Below, in pieces: positions 46,153 to 58,706 of a stretch of 64,000 bases of DNA (its first letter is position 1; each line of letters begins with the position of its first letter). Below the pieces are notes generated by a model. That model worked only from the letters and a program-made list of their open reading frames with translations. It ran no database searches and was not told the DNA's origin. Source of the stretch: Apium graveolens. Lineage: Eukaryota > Streptophyta > Magnoliopsida > Apiales > Apiaceae. Location of the stretch: the NCBI RefSeq assembly GCF_009905375.1, contig NC_133648.1:25897376-25961375 (forward strand). The letters run 5' to 3'. Both the position numbers and the translations under genes were made by a program.

Positions 46153-47456
46153 TGTTAGGTCCCAATATGTTTGTAGAAGGGGGGGTTGAATACAAACTTT
46201 ACCGTTTAATCGAATTAAATGCGGAATAAAAAAGTGAAACAAAATTCAAGTTAAATAAAACTATTATTAAACTTGAAAGGTGTTACAACAACGGTATCGT
46301 TTACAAGGGATTAATCTCAAATAAATTATCACAAATCTAGAATAAATTCGACATGAACTTTTTCTATTTTTGCAATAAAAAGATCAAATGCTAGAAGTAA
46401 TTTGAGATTAAGTTCTAGGAATTTTGATCCGTTAGATAGTTACACAAGAACAAGAGAATGATTTCTAGTGGTCTGGATTTAACTTAAATGACTAGAAATT
46501 AATGAACTTGAAATGCAGTTGAGAGATTAAATATTTTGCGGCTGCTGCTTCTTTTGTTCTTGAGTTGGTTGAAATGTATTGAATGATAATCTTTATGATC
46601 TTCTGCTGTTGACATTTATAATTCACTCAATAGGACTGAATTGAGCTGGCAAGACAATCTGTGAATTGGCAAGACAATCAGTGAGACAATCCGTTGATCT
46701 GGCAAGATAATCGGCATGACAATTGATTATACTGGTAAGACAATCGGCATGACTATTGAATGAACTGGCAAGACAATCAGCATGACTGTTGATTGAACTG
46801 ACATGACTTTCGGTATGACAACTGATTGTCAAGCCAGTTCAAATGTTTGTCTTGCTGAATTAATATTGAATATAAATTCAAAATCAATTCTGAAAATTCA
46901 TAATATTAATTCAGAATTAATTAATCAATTAATTCAATTAATCAATAAATTAATCTTTGCAGATATAATTTATTTTCTTATTTAAATTATATGACTTAAT
47001 TAATTAATAGAGAATTAATATTACTCTTGAACAACAACCATTCTTCTGAAAATCTTCTGAAAATTATGAATCAATTCCACCACTTCAATGTTGAGACTCG
47101 ATGTACTGTCTGGTTCATGAGTGACTAACTTCCGTGACGTTTCTTCATGTCTTGACTTTGATAACTTGATTTTCTTCATATTAAAACCCTGTAATTATCT
47201 GATACCCTGACAAGATCTCTGACACTTGATTAAATCCACAATCTTGATTTATATCACTGAGGCTTGATCAATTTCTTAAACTTCTTCCAGTGAATTAATT
47301 CCTCAAGTCTGTAGATGAACAATGTTTCTTAATCCCTTGACAGATGTTACTTTGAGAGATCTCTTTGACGATATAACCGTTATTTACTTGTTACATTCTT
47401 ATTTGAGTTGAGTTAAATCCTCGAATAAATAAATACGCTATGACATATGCCTTTCA
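46153..47456 (-). mobile_element. Element F 5' LTR (1304 bp)
   Basis: It pairs with 34411-35699. It has TGTTAGG/CTTTCA termini and a TATA box (TATAAA) at 46620-46615. The palindromic motif array lies at 46640-46855. It is followed by the ACAAG duplication at 47457-47461. The LTR pair is clearly more diverged than that of element A, so F is older. Confidence 0.92.
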
Positions 47457-47461
47457 ACAAG

Positions 47462-48127
47462 ACTCCCTACGGATGATCAACAAAGCTCCCGACGGATGAC
47501 AAGCATGGTCCTGGAAAAAATGATCAAATTCAAATAGTTGTTGACAGTGACAACACAGTCATATGCGTTGGGTGTTTGCAAAAGGAATGTGGCAGCCTGT
47601 TAAGCAGGATTTCGAGAACAAAGAAGCATTACCATTTCCATGCAATTGTGAAGATATTCAAAGATGCTGGAATAGAGTAGTGAAGCGGCAGGGAATTAGA
47701 CTAGATATGTTTTGTTTTATTATCTTTTCTTATTGTCATGTAAACTTGGTGATATATAAACCAAGTGTAGCAAGTAGAACAATTAACTAAGCAAGCCTAT
47801 TTTCAGAGAAACATATCAAGCTATATTCTATAAGCATTTCTGTGTAGTTTAGTTCTTCAAACTTGTAAGCAGCTGTGAGTTATTCAAAGCTTCACAGAGT
47901 TCTCAATTTGATAAATATATCTCTGGTGGATACTTTCAAATCCACTAGAAAGTTTTAAAAGCTTTTGTTTTTATTACTTAGTGTTTTGATTTATATCACT
48001 CTTTTATTCCGCATCATTGCTAATTAAACACTGCTATATTTATCAAGTTAGAACTTTCTTTAAATTTGAAAAAGTAGCCATAATTACATTCAACCCCCCT
48101 TCTGTAATTCTTGTTGCGGGAATAACA
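47462..48127 (+). mobile_element. Element E1 5' LTR, right part
   Basis: It resumes the CCGACGGATGA tandem block interrupted at 34410 and runs through TATATAAA at 47753-47760 to GGGAATAACA. With the left part the LTR is 1035 bp, close to E2 (1031) and B (1051). Confidence 0.93.
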
Positions 48128-48129
48128 AT

Positions 48130-48141
48130 TGGTATCAGAGT
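48130..48141 (+). other. Element E1 primer binding site
   Basis: TGGTATCAGAGT differs from the canonical tRNA-iMet site only at its last base. It lies two bases inside the LTR end. Confidence 0.88.
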
Positions 48142-48187
48142 AAGCTCTTGAAGAACAAAGAGTATAACGATCACAACAAATAATAAG

Positions 48188-49768
48188 ATGAACAAAAAGG
48201 ATGTTGGAGTGAAGATTCCATTTTTGTACAAAGACAACTATCACCACTGGAAGGTGGAGAGGAACCTACATCTTCTTTCTCAAGATGAGGCCTATGTGGA
48301 CTGCATAGTGAGAGGTCCTCATGTACCAATGAGAGCTGCAACTGGCAATGAAGCATTTGTTCCAAAACCTAGGCATGAATGGTCAAATCCTTACATTGAA
48401 CATGTCAGGAAAGACAAGAAGGCCATGAATATATTGTTCAATGGAGTTGACGATGATATGTTTGATAACATCATTAACTGTAAAACAACCAAAGAGGTTT
48501 GGGACACAATCCATATTATTTGTGATGGTACTGAGCAAGTAAGGGAGAACAAGATGCAGTTACCGATTCAGCAATATGAGCATTTCCACTGTGAAGAAAG
48601 TGAGTCTCTCACTGATATTTTTAGTAGATTTCAAAAGCTACTAAATGCTCTGAAGTTGCATGGAAGAGTCTATCAAACAAAAAACTCTAACCTCAAGTTC
48701 CTTAGATCCCTTCCAAAGGAGTGGAAGCCAATGACAATCTCATTGAGAAATTCACATGATTACAAGAAGTTCACCTTGGAGAGACTGTATGGCATCCTGA
48801 AAACCTATGAGCTTGAAATAGAGCAAGATGAGAGGATGGAGAATGGAAAGAAGAAAGGAGGGTCCATAGCTCTGGTTGTTGAGTTAGAGAAGGAGAAAGA
48901 GATGAAGGTAGAATACTAGAAGCTGTTGAGTCTATATCAAAGGTCTGTGAAAGCAAGGGTAAAGGGTTGGTTGCTGATAATGAAGATCAATTGAGCCAAG
49001 ATAACATGGATGATATTGATGAACATCTAGCATTCTTATCCAGAAGATTTGCCAAGCTCAAATTCAAGAAGAATTTTGGAGCAACTAAGCCAAACAGAAA
49101 CATGGTTGATAAGTCAAAATTCAAATGTTTCAAATGTGGCTTGGTGGGTCATTTTGCCCGTGAATGTAGAAAGTCTGATTTCAGCAAAAAGAAGTTTAAG
49201 CATGTTGATTATAAACAGAAATACTTTGAGTTGCTCAAACAAAAGGAAAGGGCTTTCATTGCACAGGAGAATGATTAAGCTGCAGATGGATTGGATGAAG
49301 ATGAAGAAACAAACTATGTCAATCTAGCCCTAATGGCCAAATCTGATGAAACAGAAACAAGTTCTTCAAGCAATCAGGTAATCACCACTAACCTAGCACA
49401 TTTATCTAAAGCTGAGTGTAATGATGCAATAAATGTCATGTCTACAGAATTATATCACCTGCATGTTACTCTCAAATCTTTCACTAAGGAAAATGCTAAA
49501 ATTAAAGAAAACAATTTGTTTTTAAGTAAGAGGAATAATGTGCTAGAGTCTCAGTTTATTGAATTTGAGAAATTGAGAATTGAGTGTAAGATTGCTAAGG
49601 ATTAATTAACTGAGTCCTTGAAGAAAATAGAGATTTTAAAGAAGCGGCTTGAATGAGAACATGAAGTGATTAAGGCATGGAAATCATATAGAGATGTTCA
49701 TTCTCAAATCATTAAAGTTCAAGATATTGAGTCCTTTTGATGCAGCCTGGAAGAAGAGTAAAGAGAAG
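48188..49768 (+). pseudogene. gag: Element E1 Gag, interrupted and truncated
   Basis: ATG 48188 opens 243 codons of the copia gag N-terminal domain (NYHHWKV and following). A frameshift near 48910 leads to 48967-49278, which has an intact knuckle (CFKCGLVGHFAREC). TAA at 49276 stands where E2 has TGG. The coiled-coil part 49291-49605 ends at a TAA. The homology stops at 49768, where foreign DNA begins. The second knuckle, the Met-rich tail and the protease, all present in E2 (about 61365-62680), are missing. Confidence 0.85.
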
Positions 49769-50402
49769 TGATAAGTGGCATTTTATACCACTTAGAACAT
49801 CTTATAATGTCTTGAATTAATGTCTTGAAATCAAGTATTTTGTGTATTTGATGCGTTTTTCTAGTGTCTTTGCATTTCAGGGTATAACTTACAAATTTAG
49901 GGGGATTTCATCATAATAAGCCTAGGGAAGTACTTGGAATCAGATGCGGGGAGTTATGCGAAGAAATCAGCAAAATCGGGAGCAAAAAGTTTATTTTTCC
50001 AGAAGTTGTCCAGGCGCCCGCCTGGGATGTGGGCCGACCGCCTGGAGGTGCAGGCGCCCGCTTGGGACCTGGGGCGGCCGCCTGGGGTCGAGAAAATTAA
50101 TTTTGGAATTTTAATTCGTATTCTACTGGGCTTCTGACGGCGCTGTTTCTTGTGGACTCTTATATAGACCTACTTGAGAGACGTTTCACAATAACAAGCA
50201 ACAATCAAGTATCAATCAAGCAAGGAGCAAGGAGAGAAGATTAGGAAGACCGTTTTAGCACACCGCAATGAAGAAGAGGAAGCATATGTTATCTTGTGAT
50301 TCTTTTATTCGTTGTAACAGTGGATGCTAGTTTTCTTTACTTTGAACCTTAATACTCTTGTGACGTACTCTGGTTTTAATAAGTATTTTATTAATTCCTG
50401 TA
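49769..50402 (+). mobile_element. G1: LTR-like segment of another retrotransposon
   Basis: It starts TGATAAGTGGCATTTTATAC, a form common for plant LTR starts, at the exact end of E1 homology. It contains a TATA box (TATATAGA, about 50161) in plus orientation. A GC-rich block at 50010-50095 stands out from AT-rich surroundings. The right end does not finish in CA and has no primer site, so it seems truncated at the join to G2. Confidence 0.6.
50010..50095 (+). repeat. GC-rich repeated GCGCCCGCCTGGG-type block
   Basis: Four related words (GGCGCCCGCCTGGG, CCGACCGCCTGGAGG, GGCGCCCGCTTGGG, GGCGGCCGCCTGGGG) follow each other at 18-24 bp intervals and are partly palindromic. This resembles the motif clustering of the copia LTRs but with an unrelated, CpG-rich sequence. 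Confidence 0.75.
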
Positions 50403-51905
50403 GGCATGCCTCCTAATTCCCTTCTCGTCTGGTTCACACTTGGTCTCCTCTCCGCTTACCAGTTCCTTGTTCTCCCTCAACGCTATTTCTTGGCATCGCC
50501 TAATCTTTTCCAATAGCTCCGGTTGCATAACCATCTCATACAAGCCTTCGGTCCCTGGCTCAGCGACTTTGACCTCAATCTCTAACTTTTCAAATTCTCT
50601 GATCAAATACTCTGACGTGGTGATCCTTTTCAATCTTTCCTTACGACTAAGGGCATCGACCACCACATTGGCCTTCCCCGGGTGATAAAGAATTTCATAG
50701 TCGTAGTCCTTAATCAATTTTAACCACCTTCTCTGCTTCATGTTTAGCTCCTTCTGGGTGAAGATATATTTAAGACTCTTGTGGTCAGTATAAATATCAC
50801 ACTTTTCTCCGTATAGGTAATGTCTCCACATCTTAAGGGCAAACACTATGGCAGCTAATTCTAAGTCATGGGTGGGGTACCTCACTTCATATTCCTTTAA
50901 TTGTCTGGACGCATAGGCAATCACCTTACCGTGCTGCATCAGCACACATCCCAAACCCTTATGGGACGCATCACTATAAATCACAAAGTTCCCTTTATCA
51001 TCTGGTAGGGCCAACACTGGGGCCGATACCAACCTTTTCTTCAATTCTTGGAAACTCTCCTCACATTTCTCTGTCCAAACAAACTTTTCTGTTTTCCGAG
51101 TAAGTCTAGTCAACGGGCCTGCTATCTTGGTGAAATCCTTTACAAACCTTCGATAATACCCGGCCAGTCCAATAAAGCTTCTTACCTCGGTGGGCGTGGT
51201 TGGTTGTTCCCAATTAGCGACAGCTTCTATCTTTGCAGGGTCTACGAGAATTCCTTCCTTACTAATCACATGACCCAAAAACTGGACTTCTTTCAACCAA
51301 AATTCACACTTTAAGAATTTGGCATACAATTTTTCTTTTCGTAAGATTTCCAATACTATCCTGAGGTATTCCGCATGTTCCTCCTCCGATCTAGAGTAAA
51401 TTAGAATATCATCGATGAAGACTATCACGCATTCGTCCAGATACTTCTTAAAGACTCTGTTCATCAGATCCATGAAAGCCACGGGTGCGTTAGTCAAACC
51501 AAATGACATAACTAGGAACTCATAATGTCTATACCTAGTGCGAAATGCAGTCTTAGGTATATCCTCCGGTTTGATCTTAAGTTGATGATAACCTGTCCTA
51601 AGGTCAATCTGGGAAAAACACGTCGCATCCTTTAGTTGGTCAAAGAGGTCATCTATTCTTGGCAATGGGTACTTGTTCTTAATGGTCAGCTTGTTCAGCT
51701 CTCGATAATCGATGCACAGTCTCATGCTGTCATCCTTCTTCTTCACAAATAATATGGGTGCACCCCACGGGGACACGCTCGGTCTAATCATTCCTTTATC
51801 CAATAGATCTTGCAGTTGATCAACCAACTCTTTCATTTCGACGGGGGCCAAACGATACGGGGGCTTTGATACTGGTGCTGTGCCGGGACCTAAATCAATG
51901 GCAGA
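50391..51905 (-). pseudogene. G2: Ty3/gypsy reverse transcriptase and RNase H
   Basis: The open frame 51851-50391 (486 codons) gives a gypsy RT with [39 protein letters not shown] and the catalytic FIDDILIYS. RNase H follows, with [33 protein letters not shown] and [10 protein letters not shown], then [14 protein letters not shown]. It belongs to the chromovirus-type plant gypsy group (Tekay-like is my estimate). It stops within the region just before integrase at the join to G1; no integrase is present. Upstream, the SKPPYR-like RT lead-in extends to about 51900. Confidence 0.92.
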
Positions 51906-52089
51906 TTATATCTCCCGATTCGGGGGTAGTCCGGGAAGATCCTTGGGATACATCCTCAAACTCATTAACTACATGTATGGTGTGGATCTCAGGGGTTTCT
52001 CGTTTGGTATCCACCACGTGAGCCAAGTAGGCCTCACATCCTTGCCTTAAAAGTCTGTTGGTCTGCACCATAGTTAGAAATTTCTTGGT

Positions 52090-52760
52090 TTATTGTTGCC
52101 CCTTAATTATTATATTCTTACCACTAGGTGTTTTCAGTTTTACTTTCTTCCCCTCGCAATCAATCTGGGCATGGTTCCTAGATAGCCAATCCATTCCTAA
52201 TATCACATCAAACTCCCCTAATCGAAAGGGAATTAAATCTACTGGGTATCTCACTCCACCTAATTCTAGGTTGCAGTTAGCATAAACTTGATTTACAGGG
52301 ATATTCTCTTGATTAGCTATTTCCACTTGCAAAGATTCTTTCAAAGTTTCCACTTTTAAGTCAAATTTTTCAGCAAATTCCTTAGATACGAAAGACTTAG
52401 TAGCTCCAGAATCAAATAGCACATTGGCGGGATTGGAGTTTAGGAGGAGCGTACCTGCTATAACATTGGTGTTCCTTATGACATCTTTCACAGTCATATT
52501 AAAGATCCTGGCAGTCGGCACTCTGTTAGATGCAGCTACACTACCCCTCGAGCTAGCTGGGGCTGCCGCAGGGCAATCCTTCTTCACGTGTCCTGTCTTT
52601 CCGCACTAAAAACACTTAGCCGCTTCCTGGTTACAAGCTGTGGCATAGTGCCCTATCTTACCACATTTAAAGCATGTCACCAGTTTCTGCATACATTGCC
52701 CATAATGCCTTTAACCACAGCTCTTGCATTCTGTCAGAGGAGGTCGTGATTGGCTATGAT
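52090..52760 (-). pseudogene. G2: gypsy protease and zinc knuckles
   Basis: 52587-52090 encodes a gypsy aspartic protease: LFDSGATKSFVS for the catalytic site and DVILGMDWL for the flap/psi region. Upstream are three CCHC-type knuckles in tandem (CKSCG..HYGQC, CFKCGKIGHYATAC and CF.CGKTGHVKKDC). The first and third are each interrupted by a stop codon. Confidence 0.85.
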
Positions 52761-53424
52761 AAGACATTCCCGTTTGGTTCCCGCTCCGGGCCACACTCAC
52801 GCTCCCTGATCCCCCGAATCCTGTACTGGGTTGGGAGGCCGTCCCCCTGACAAACTTACTAGGGATGCTCTCCCCTCCTAAACTCCTGCTTCGACCATCA
52901 AACTTTCGTTTCTTAGTTTGCTTCATCTTCTGGCTCATTTCACTCCCTGTTTCAACTATTGTGGCCTTCTGCACTAGGGTGGCATAGTAAGTTATCTCCA
53001 GAATTGCTAGCTTGTTCTGAATCCACTGCTTCAATCCCTGTTAAAATCTCTCAAGGTTTTGCTTTTCGGTGCCCATCAGCTGTGGCACAAACCTCGATAA
53101 TTCCGTGAACTTAGCTTCATATTTCGCTACGCTCATATTCTTTTTTTTCAGCTCTAGGAACTTTCGCTGCATCTAAATCTCCATAAACTTCGGGACATAC
53201 TTCTTTAAAAACAACTCAGTGAATCTTTCCAAAGTAACAATCCCTCGGGCCTCCATATTTTTCTTGGCTTCCCACCAATAGTTAGCCTCATCCTTTAAGA
53301 GATAAGTGGCAAAATTAGTCATGTGGGCTTCCTCGGTGCCAATTCGCTCAAAGGTCTTTTCTACCTCTTTCAGCCAAGCCCTGGCCTGAACTGGGTCAGC
53401 AACACCGTGAAACTCAAGTGGAGT
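52711..53424 (-). pseudogene. G2: gypsy gag, N-terminally truncated
   Basis: The retrotransposon gag core is shown by VQARAWLKEVEKTFERIG and DEANYWW. The basic/Ser-rich region before the knuckles is in 53034-52711. Stops near 53040 and 53173 break it. At its N-terminal side it joins E1 copia pol within the shared word CTCAAGTGGAGT (53413-53424). No 5' LTR is present. Confidence 0.82.
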
Positions 53425-56245
53425 ATACTAAGGATGGATTGTGTGATGCCTATCAGAGATCAAAGCATCATTCAAAAAGAAGCTTGATTCAACAATTGAA
53501 GAACCTTTGCAATTGTTGCACATGGATTTGTTTGGACCAGTAAATGTGTTGTCCATCTCAAGAAAAAGATTTTGCCTAGTAATTGTGGATGATTTCTCAA
53601 AGTTCTCTTGGAAAAATTTTCTATAGTCCAAAGATGAAGCTAGTGAAATCATCATCAATCACATAAGGCAAGTCAACAATCATCCTGACTTTAAAGTAAG
53701 AAGAATCAGGAGTTACAATAGAACTGAGTTCAAGAATTCTGTGATGAGATCATTTTGTGAAGAGAATGGGATTATGCATGAGTTTTCTGTAGCAAGAACT
53801 CCACAATAAAATGGAGTAGTGGAAAGAAAGAGCAGATTTCTTATTGAAGCTGCAAGGACAATGCTAGAAGAATTAAAGTTGCCAACATATTTTTGGGTTG
53901 AAGCTGTGAATACTGCCTGCTGCACTCAGAATATCTCTTTGGTTAATCTAGAAAAGTGCATGACACCCTACCAATTGTTCAAGAACATGAAGCCAACTCT
54001 AAATTTTCTTCATGTCTTTGGCTGCAAATGTTATATCTTTAGGAATCAAACTGATCAACATGAAAAGTTTAATGCTAATGTAGATGAAGGAATTTTTGTT
54101 GGATATGATGTGGGAAAAGCATATAGAGTCTACAATTTAAGAACCAACATTTTTATGGAATCAGTACATATTGTGTTTGATGATAAAAAGATTAAAGGAC
54201 TGCAAGATGGAGATTTCCAAGAAAGCCTCAAGTTTGTTAATGTGGAGATGGTAGTGATGACAGTGATGATGAAAGCGATCAAGAAACATTGAATAAGGAT
54301 AATGCAGAAAAATCTACATCTAATGAAGCACATAATTCAACATCTGTCGAGTTACAAAATGCTTCATCCGTCGGGAGATAATCTTCCTTATCCTTCAGGA
54401 GATAATCAGCTTCATTCGTCAAGATACAAAGTGCATCATCTGTTAGAACAATGAGAGAAACTGAGAGTCAGAACATATCACCTACAGAAAGTACCCCTTT
54501 CTCAAATTAAAGATTCACAAACTTAGGGGGAGTTTCTCACAATCAAAACTCAGTCACACATCAAGACAACAATGAGGCCTCTTCATCTAGAGCTAATCTA
54601 CCTCAAAAAAGAAAATGTACTAAAGATCACCCTTTTGAGCTCATCATTGGTGATGCATCTTCTAGAGTTCAAACAAGGAAAGCAACTCAAGAAGAATGTC
54701 TATATAGCAACTTCCTTTCTAAGGAAGAACCAAAGAAGGTAGAAGAAGCTTTGTTGGATCCTGATTGGATTTTAGCTATGCAGGAGGAGCTAAACCAGTT
54801 TGAAAGAAACAAGGTATGTAAGCTGGTACCCAAACCTAAAGGAAAGAATCCAATTGACACCAAATGGGTATTCAGAAACAAGATGGATAAAAATGGCATA
54901 GTGGTCAGGAACAAAGCTAGATTGGTTGCTAAGGGCTACTGTCAACAAGAAAGAATAGATTTTGATGAAACTTTTGCTTCTGTTGCAAGACTTGAAGCCA
55001 TCAGAATCTTCTTAGCCTATGCAGCTCATGCCAATTTCAAGGTCTATCAAATGGATGTCAAAAGTGCCTTTCTGAATGGAGATTTGGAGGAGGAAGTCTA
55101 TGTTAGTCAGCGTCCTGGTTTTGAAGATCCAAATTTTCCAGAATATGACTACTTTCTTTTGAAAGCACTTTATGGATTGATGCAAGCACCTGGAGCCTAG
55201 TATGACACTATATCAAAGTTTCTTTTGGAAAATCACTTCACAAGAGGTATTGTTGATAAAACTTTATTCTTTAGAAATGTTAATGGCTCTAGTATACTTG
55301 TTCAAATTTATGTAGATGATATTATATTTGGCTCCATGGATGAAAAACTTTACAAAAAGTTTGCCAAATTGATGCAAAGTAAGTATGAAATGAACATGAT
55401 GGGAGAACTAACTTACTTTCTTGGTTTACAAGTTAAGCAAGTTAGTGATGGAATATTCAGTAGTCAAACTAAATATATTTATGATCTTTTAAAGAAGTTT
55501 GATCTAATGGATTGCACATCTGCAAAAACTCCCATGGCCACTGCAACTAAACTTGAATTAAATACTACTGAAAAGTCTGTAGATATTTCAAGCTATAGGG
55601 GCATGGTTGGCTCACTTCTGTAATTAACATCTAGTAGGCTAGATATAATATTTGCTACTTGTCTCTGTGCTAGATTTCAGGTTGATCCTAGAGAATCTCA
55701 CTTAGTAGCTATAAAGAGAATTTTCAGATATCTCAAGGGAACACCAAAACTTGGCATTTGGTACCCTAGAGTTTGATCTAACTGGTTATTCAGATACAGA
55801 TTATGCAGGTTGTAAAATAGACATAAAAAGTACAACAGGAACCTGTCAATTTCTAGGGAACAAGCTTGAGTCCTGGTTTAGTAAAAAGCAAAATTCAGTT
55901 TCTACTTCTACAGCTGAAGCTGAATATATTGCTGCTGATAGTTGTTGTGCACAAATTTTGTGGATGAAAAACCAATTGTTGGACTATGGTCTACAAGTTG
56001 ACAGAATTCCCATTTTCTGTGATAATATAAGTGCAATTTCCATCACTGAAAATCCATTGCAGCATTCAAGAACAAAGCACATAGACATCAAGTACCACTT
56101 CATTAGGGAACATGTGATGAATGGTACTGTGGAACTTCATTTTGTTCCAAGTGAAAAGCAGCTTGCAGATATCTTTACCAAGCCACTTGATGAATCCACC
56201 TTTTCAAGGTTGGTAAGTGAGTTAGGTATGCTTAATTATTCTTGA
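53413..56245 (+). pseudogene. pol: Element E1 integrase, RT and RNase H, interrupted
   Basis: Homology resumes at the integrase zinc domain (DGLCDAY, where E2 has DGLCDAC). The IN core is broken by stops, including TAA at 53807 where the ancestral codon is CAA. 53819-54292 covers the end of IN. The linker (about 54300-54650) has decayed SSVGR-type motif repeats. RT pieces are 54751-55200 (ends TAG where A has Trp) and 55225-55623, with an intact YVDD near 55310. RNase H is 55751-56245 ([33 protein letters not shown]). A TAA at 55621-55623 and a frameshift near 55750 separate RT from RNase H. Confidence 0.88.
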
Positions 56246-56334
56246 ATTATTTCAGATATTTTTGCAAGTTATAAAGCAACCGGAAACTTAATTGATTTTT
56301 CTATTTTTGATGGAATTTTGGCTAAGTCAAAATT

Positions 56335-56546
56335 TACATCCCGGCGGATGCTCATAATCCATCGAGTTTGATCATCCGTCGGAATATTGTTTATTAATAA
56401 TAATCAATTACTTTTTTGGATTAATTTACAACCTGACGGATAATTGTTCTATCCTCATCCGTCGAATTGTCTCAATCTTAGCCGTTAAAACTCTGAACAT
56501 TATCCACCGGGTATACTTACAGTTTTGTAAGTATCACACGACGGAT
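56335..56546 (+). promoter_or_regulatory. ATCCGTCGG-type motif cluster in the E1 pol-aORF spacer
   Basis: About seven copies of CGGCGGATG, ATCCGTCGG, TGACGGAT, ATCCGTCGA and CGACGGAT types lie here in both orientations. They stand 220-430 bp before the accessory ORF start and upstream of the TATA-like box at 56654. A has the same layout with its own motif. 56246-56768 otherwise holds no gene. Confidence 0.78.
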
Positions 56547-56653
56547 AATTGACAATATTTTGACAGTTTATTTATTTTTAAACGGCTATTTTGGGCTATT
56601 TTGATTGGTTACTTTATTTCACTTTATTATTTTTGACAGTTTATTTCTGAGAT

Positions 56654-56663
56654 AGTATAAAAG
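56654..56663 (+). promoter_or_regulatory. Putative internal TATA box for the E1 accessory ORF
   Basis: AGTATAAAAG lies 106 bp before ATG 56769, followed by a pyrimidine-rich leader with CTCTCTCTAC. It is the same decamer at the same spacing as in A and B. Confidence 0.65.
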
Positions 56664-56768
56664 CCGAGTTCATTTTTATTATATTCTTTTATCATTCTCA
56701 AATTAATTGCTCTAACTCCTTTCTTCTCAAAAGCAAATACTCTCTCTACAAATTTCCTTAATTCAACA

Positions 56769-58706
56769 ATGACACCAGTAGTCAAAATTATATCTCAGTC
56801 TGGGTTCATCTATGAAAATAACAACTTCGTAGCTCTTGTGAACAAGGAGATTCCACAATCCGGAGACTTTCACAAAATGATAGATTTTGTGAAGAGCTGT
56901 AAACTCAGTTATGCTATGCTAGAATCACCTACAATCCACCGTGAAGTTGTGGAGGAGATATGGACAATTGTTGTGTACCAATCTTCTGACAAGACCATAA
57001 CTTTCACTCTTAAAGGTAAGCAATTTTGCATTAATAGTGACATTATCAAATCATGCTTTAAAATTCCAGATAACACTACTACTTTTCCATACACTGATGC
57101 TAATTTAGTTACCATGCTAAATTCTATGGCTATGCACTTTCTACCTCTAAGTTATGTGAGGTTAGGAGGCTAGGTCTTAGAAAGAAATGGAGCTATTTGT
57201 GTGATGTGGTAACTAAGGTATTTTCTGGTAAAGTAAGTAATTTTGATTCTGTTAACATTTCCATGCTTAACATGCTTTATATGCTAGTTACTGATAAGTA
57301 CTTTAACTTCAGTGACATGATCATGTTTGAGTTAGGTTATAAGTTAGGGGAACTTAATAAGAGAGATAAAAGTGTCTATTATGCTAGATTCTTTATGATG
57401 CTTACTAACCATCTTATTGAGGATATTATTGTTGAGAACCCAACCAATAAATTGAATTGTTGGGTTCGAGAAAGGAGAATCATTGCAGATCACAACAGAG
57501 CAAGTCACCACAAATAGGTGCCCCTATTCTATTTTCCAATCATGGAGGGCCCTCAGGTAAGTGAGGTAAGCACCACTTTCTCCACTCTTCCAACCTCAAA
57601 AATTTCTTTTCCTTCAAGTGTAGCTATGGCATCTGTGTCATTGACCCAACAGATGCCTACCCAAGCTACCAAAATAACAACATTAAAATCCAAAGCTAAG
57701 AAAACCCCCTCTGGTTTTTCTCAAAAGAAACCAGTTGCAAAAACTACAAAACACAAAGAGGGGAGTCTGAAGGAGAGTGGGTTAGGTGAGGGACTGGGTA
57801 AAAATCAAAGAAACCCTAAGGATAAGGCTGGTGAGATTAGTGTACCTAAGCCTAGCCATACCATAGTTTCCCAACAAATTGTGGTTGTTAACAAGGAAAT
57901 CATCTCAATTCTAGTTTCATCCTCTCAACAGGATGTTACTATTGAAGCAAGCTCCCAACCAGGAGCACATGCCAAGAGGGTTAGGGACACAGGTTCACCA
58001 CATACTTATGCTAGAAAGAAAAGATCCAAAACCCTTGGGGATGCACATGGAACATACACAGTGCAAACTGGAGCCAAAGACTCAGTCACTGCACCATCTA
58101 AAAGTCAGCTTGATGTGACTCCAATAAATATGGAGTCACGGCCAAAATCATTGATAACCAAAGCACCTGAAACACCAAATTCACCCATACACTCACTGGA
58201 TGTAGACATGATTCATACATCACTTCCAAATTCGCCATCTTTAACTTTATTGGAGAAGCCAAAAATCACAAGTGAGCATCATCTTTTAGATGATTTGTTG
58301 GCTCACTTTCCAATTCTTTCTGAGTCTATTGAGACATTTGTGCCCAAATTTTCATCAATCTGCACATAGTCTACAATGGTCTCCACTCCAAACTCATTCA
58401 TTTCTTCTATCCCGGTGGATATTATTCATCCGTCGAGTAGTGATTGTATCCCAACGGATGTGCCTAACAGCAGTCATCCGTCGGCTAGCCAAACTACTAT
58501 CCCGAAGAATGTTCCTCATTTGTCGGTACTCTCTACACAACTTCAAATCCCAACAATTATCACAAGTGCAGATGATCTAGTAGTAGTACAATCACTCTTA
58601 GGACTGAGGGCAGGAAGTGAATTGAGTGAGAGGCTGGGTTGCTCCCAGGAAAAAGGAGAGGAAATGAGTGAACCAATGCAGACCATTTCTTCAGGTCTGG
58701 CAAAAG
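56769..58706 (+). pseudogene. Element E1 accessory ORF, interrupted and cut by E2
   Basis: ATG 56769 opens 134 codons of the conserved N-terminal domain. A one-base deletion near 57130 shifts the frame to 57197-57517, which ends at TAG where B has GAG. The same frame resumes at 57518-58369, ends at TAG where B has GAA, and continues from 58376 until element E2 begins at 58707. The protein matches B closely. The motif-bearing Ser/Pro-rich segment (58410-58510) is present. The C-terminal half should lie beyond E2, outside the window. Confidence 0.85.

Noticed and set aside
49769..53424. One intact gypsy element inserted in E1
   Set aside because: The LTR-like part and the pol are in opposite orientations, integrase and one LTR are absent, and the right edge is a microhomology join with no target duplication.
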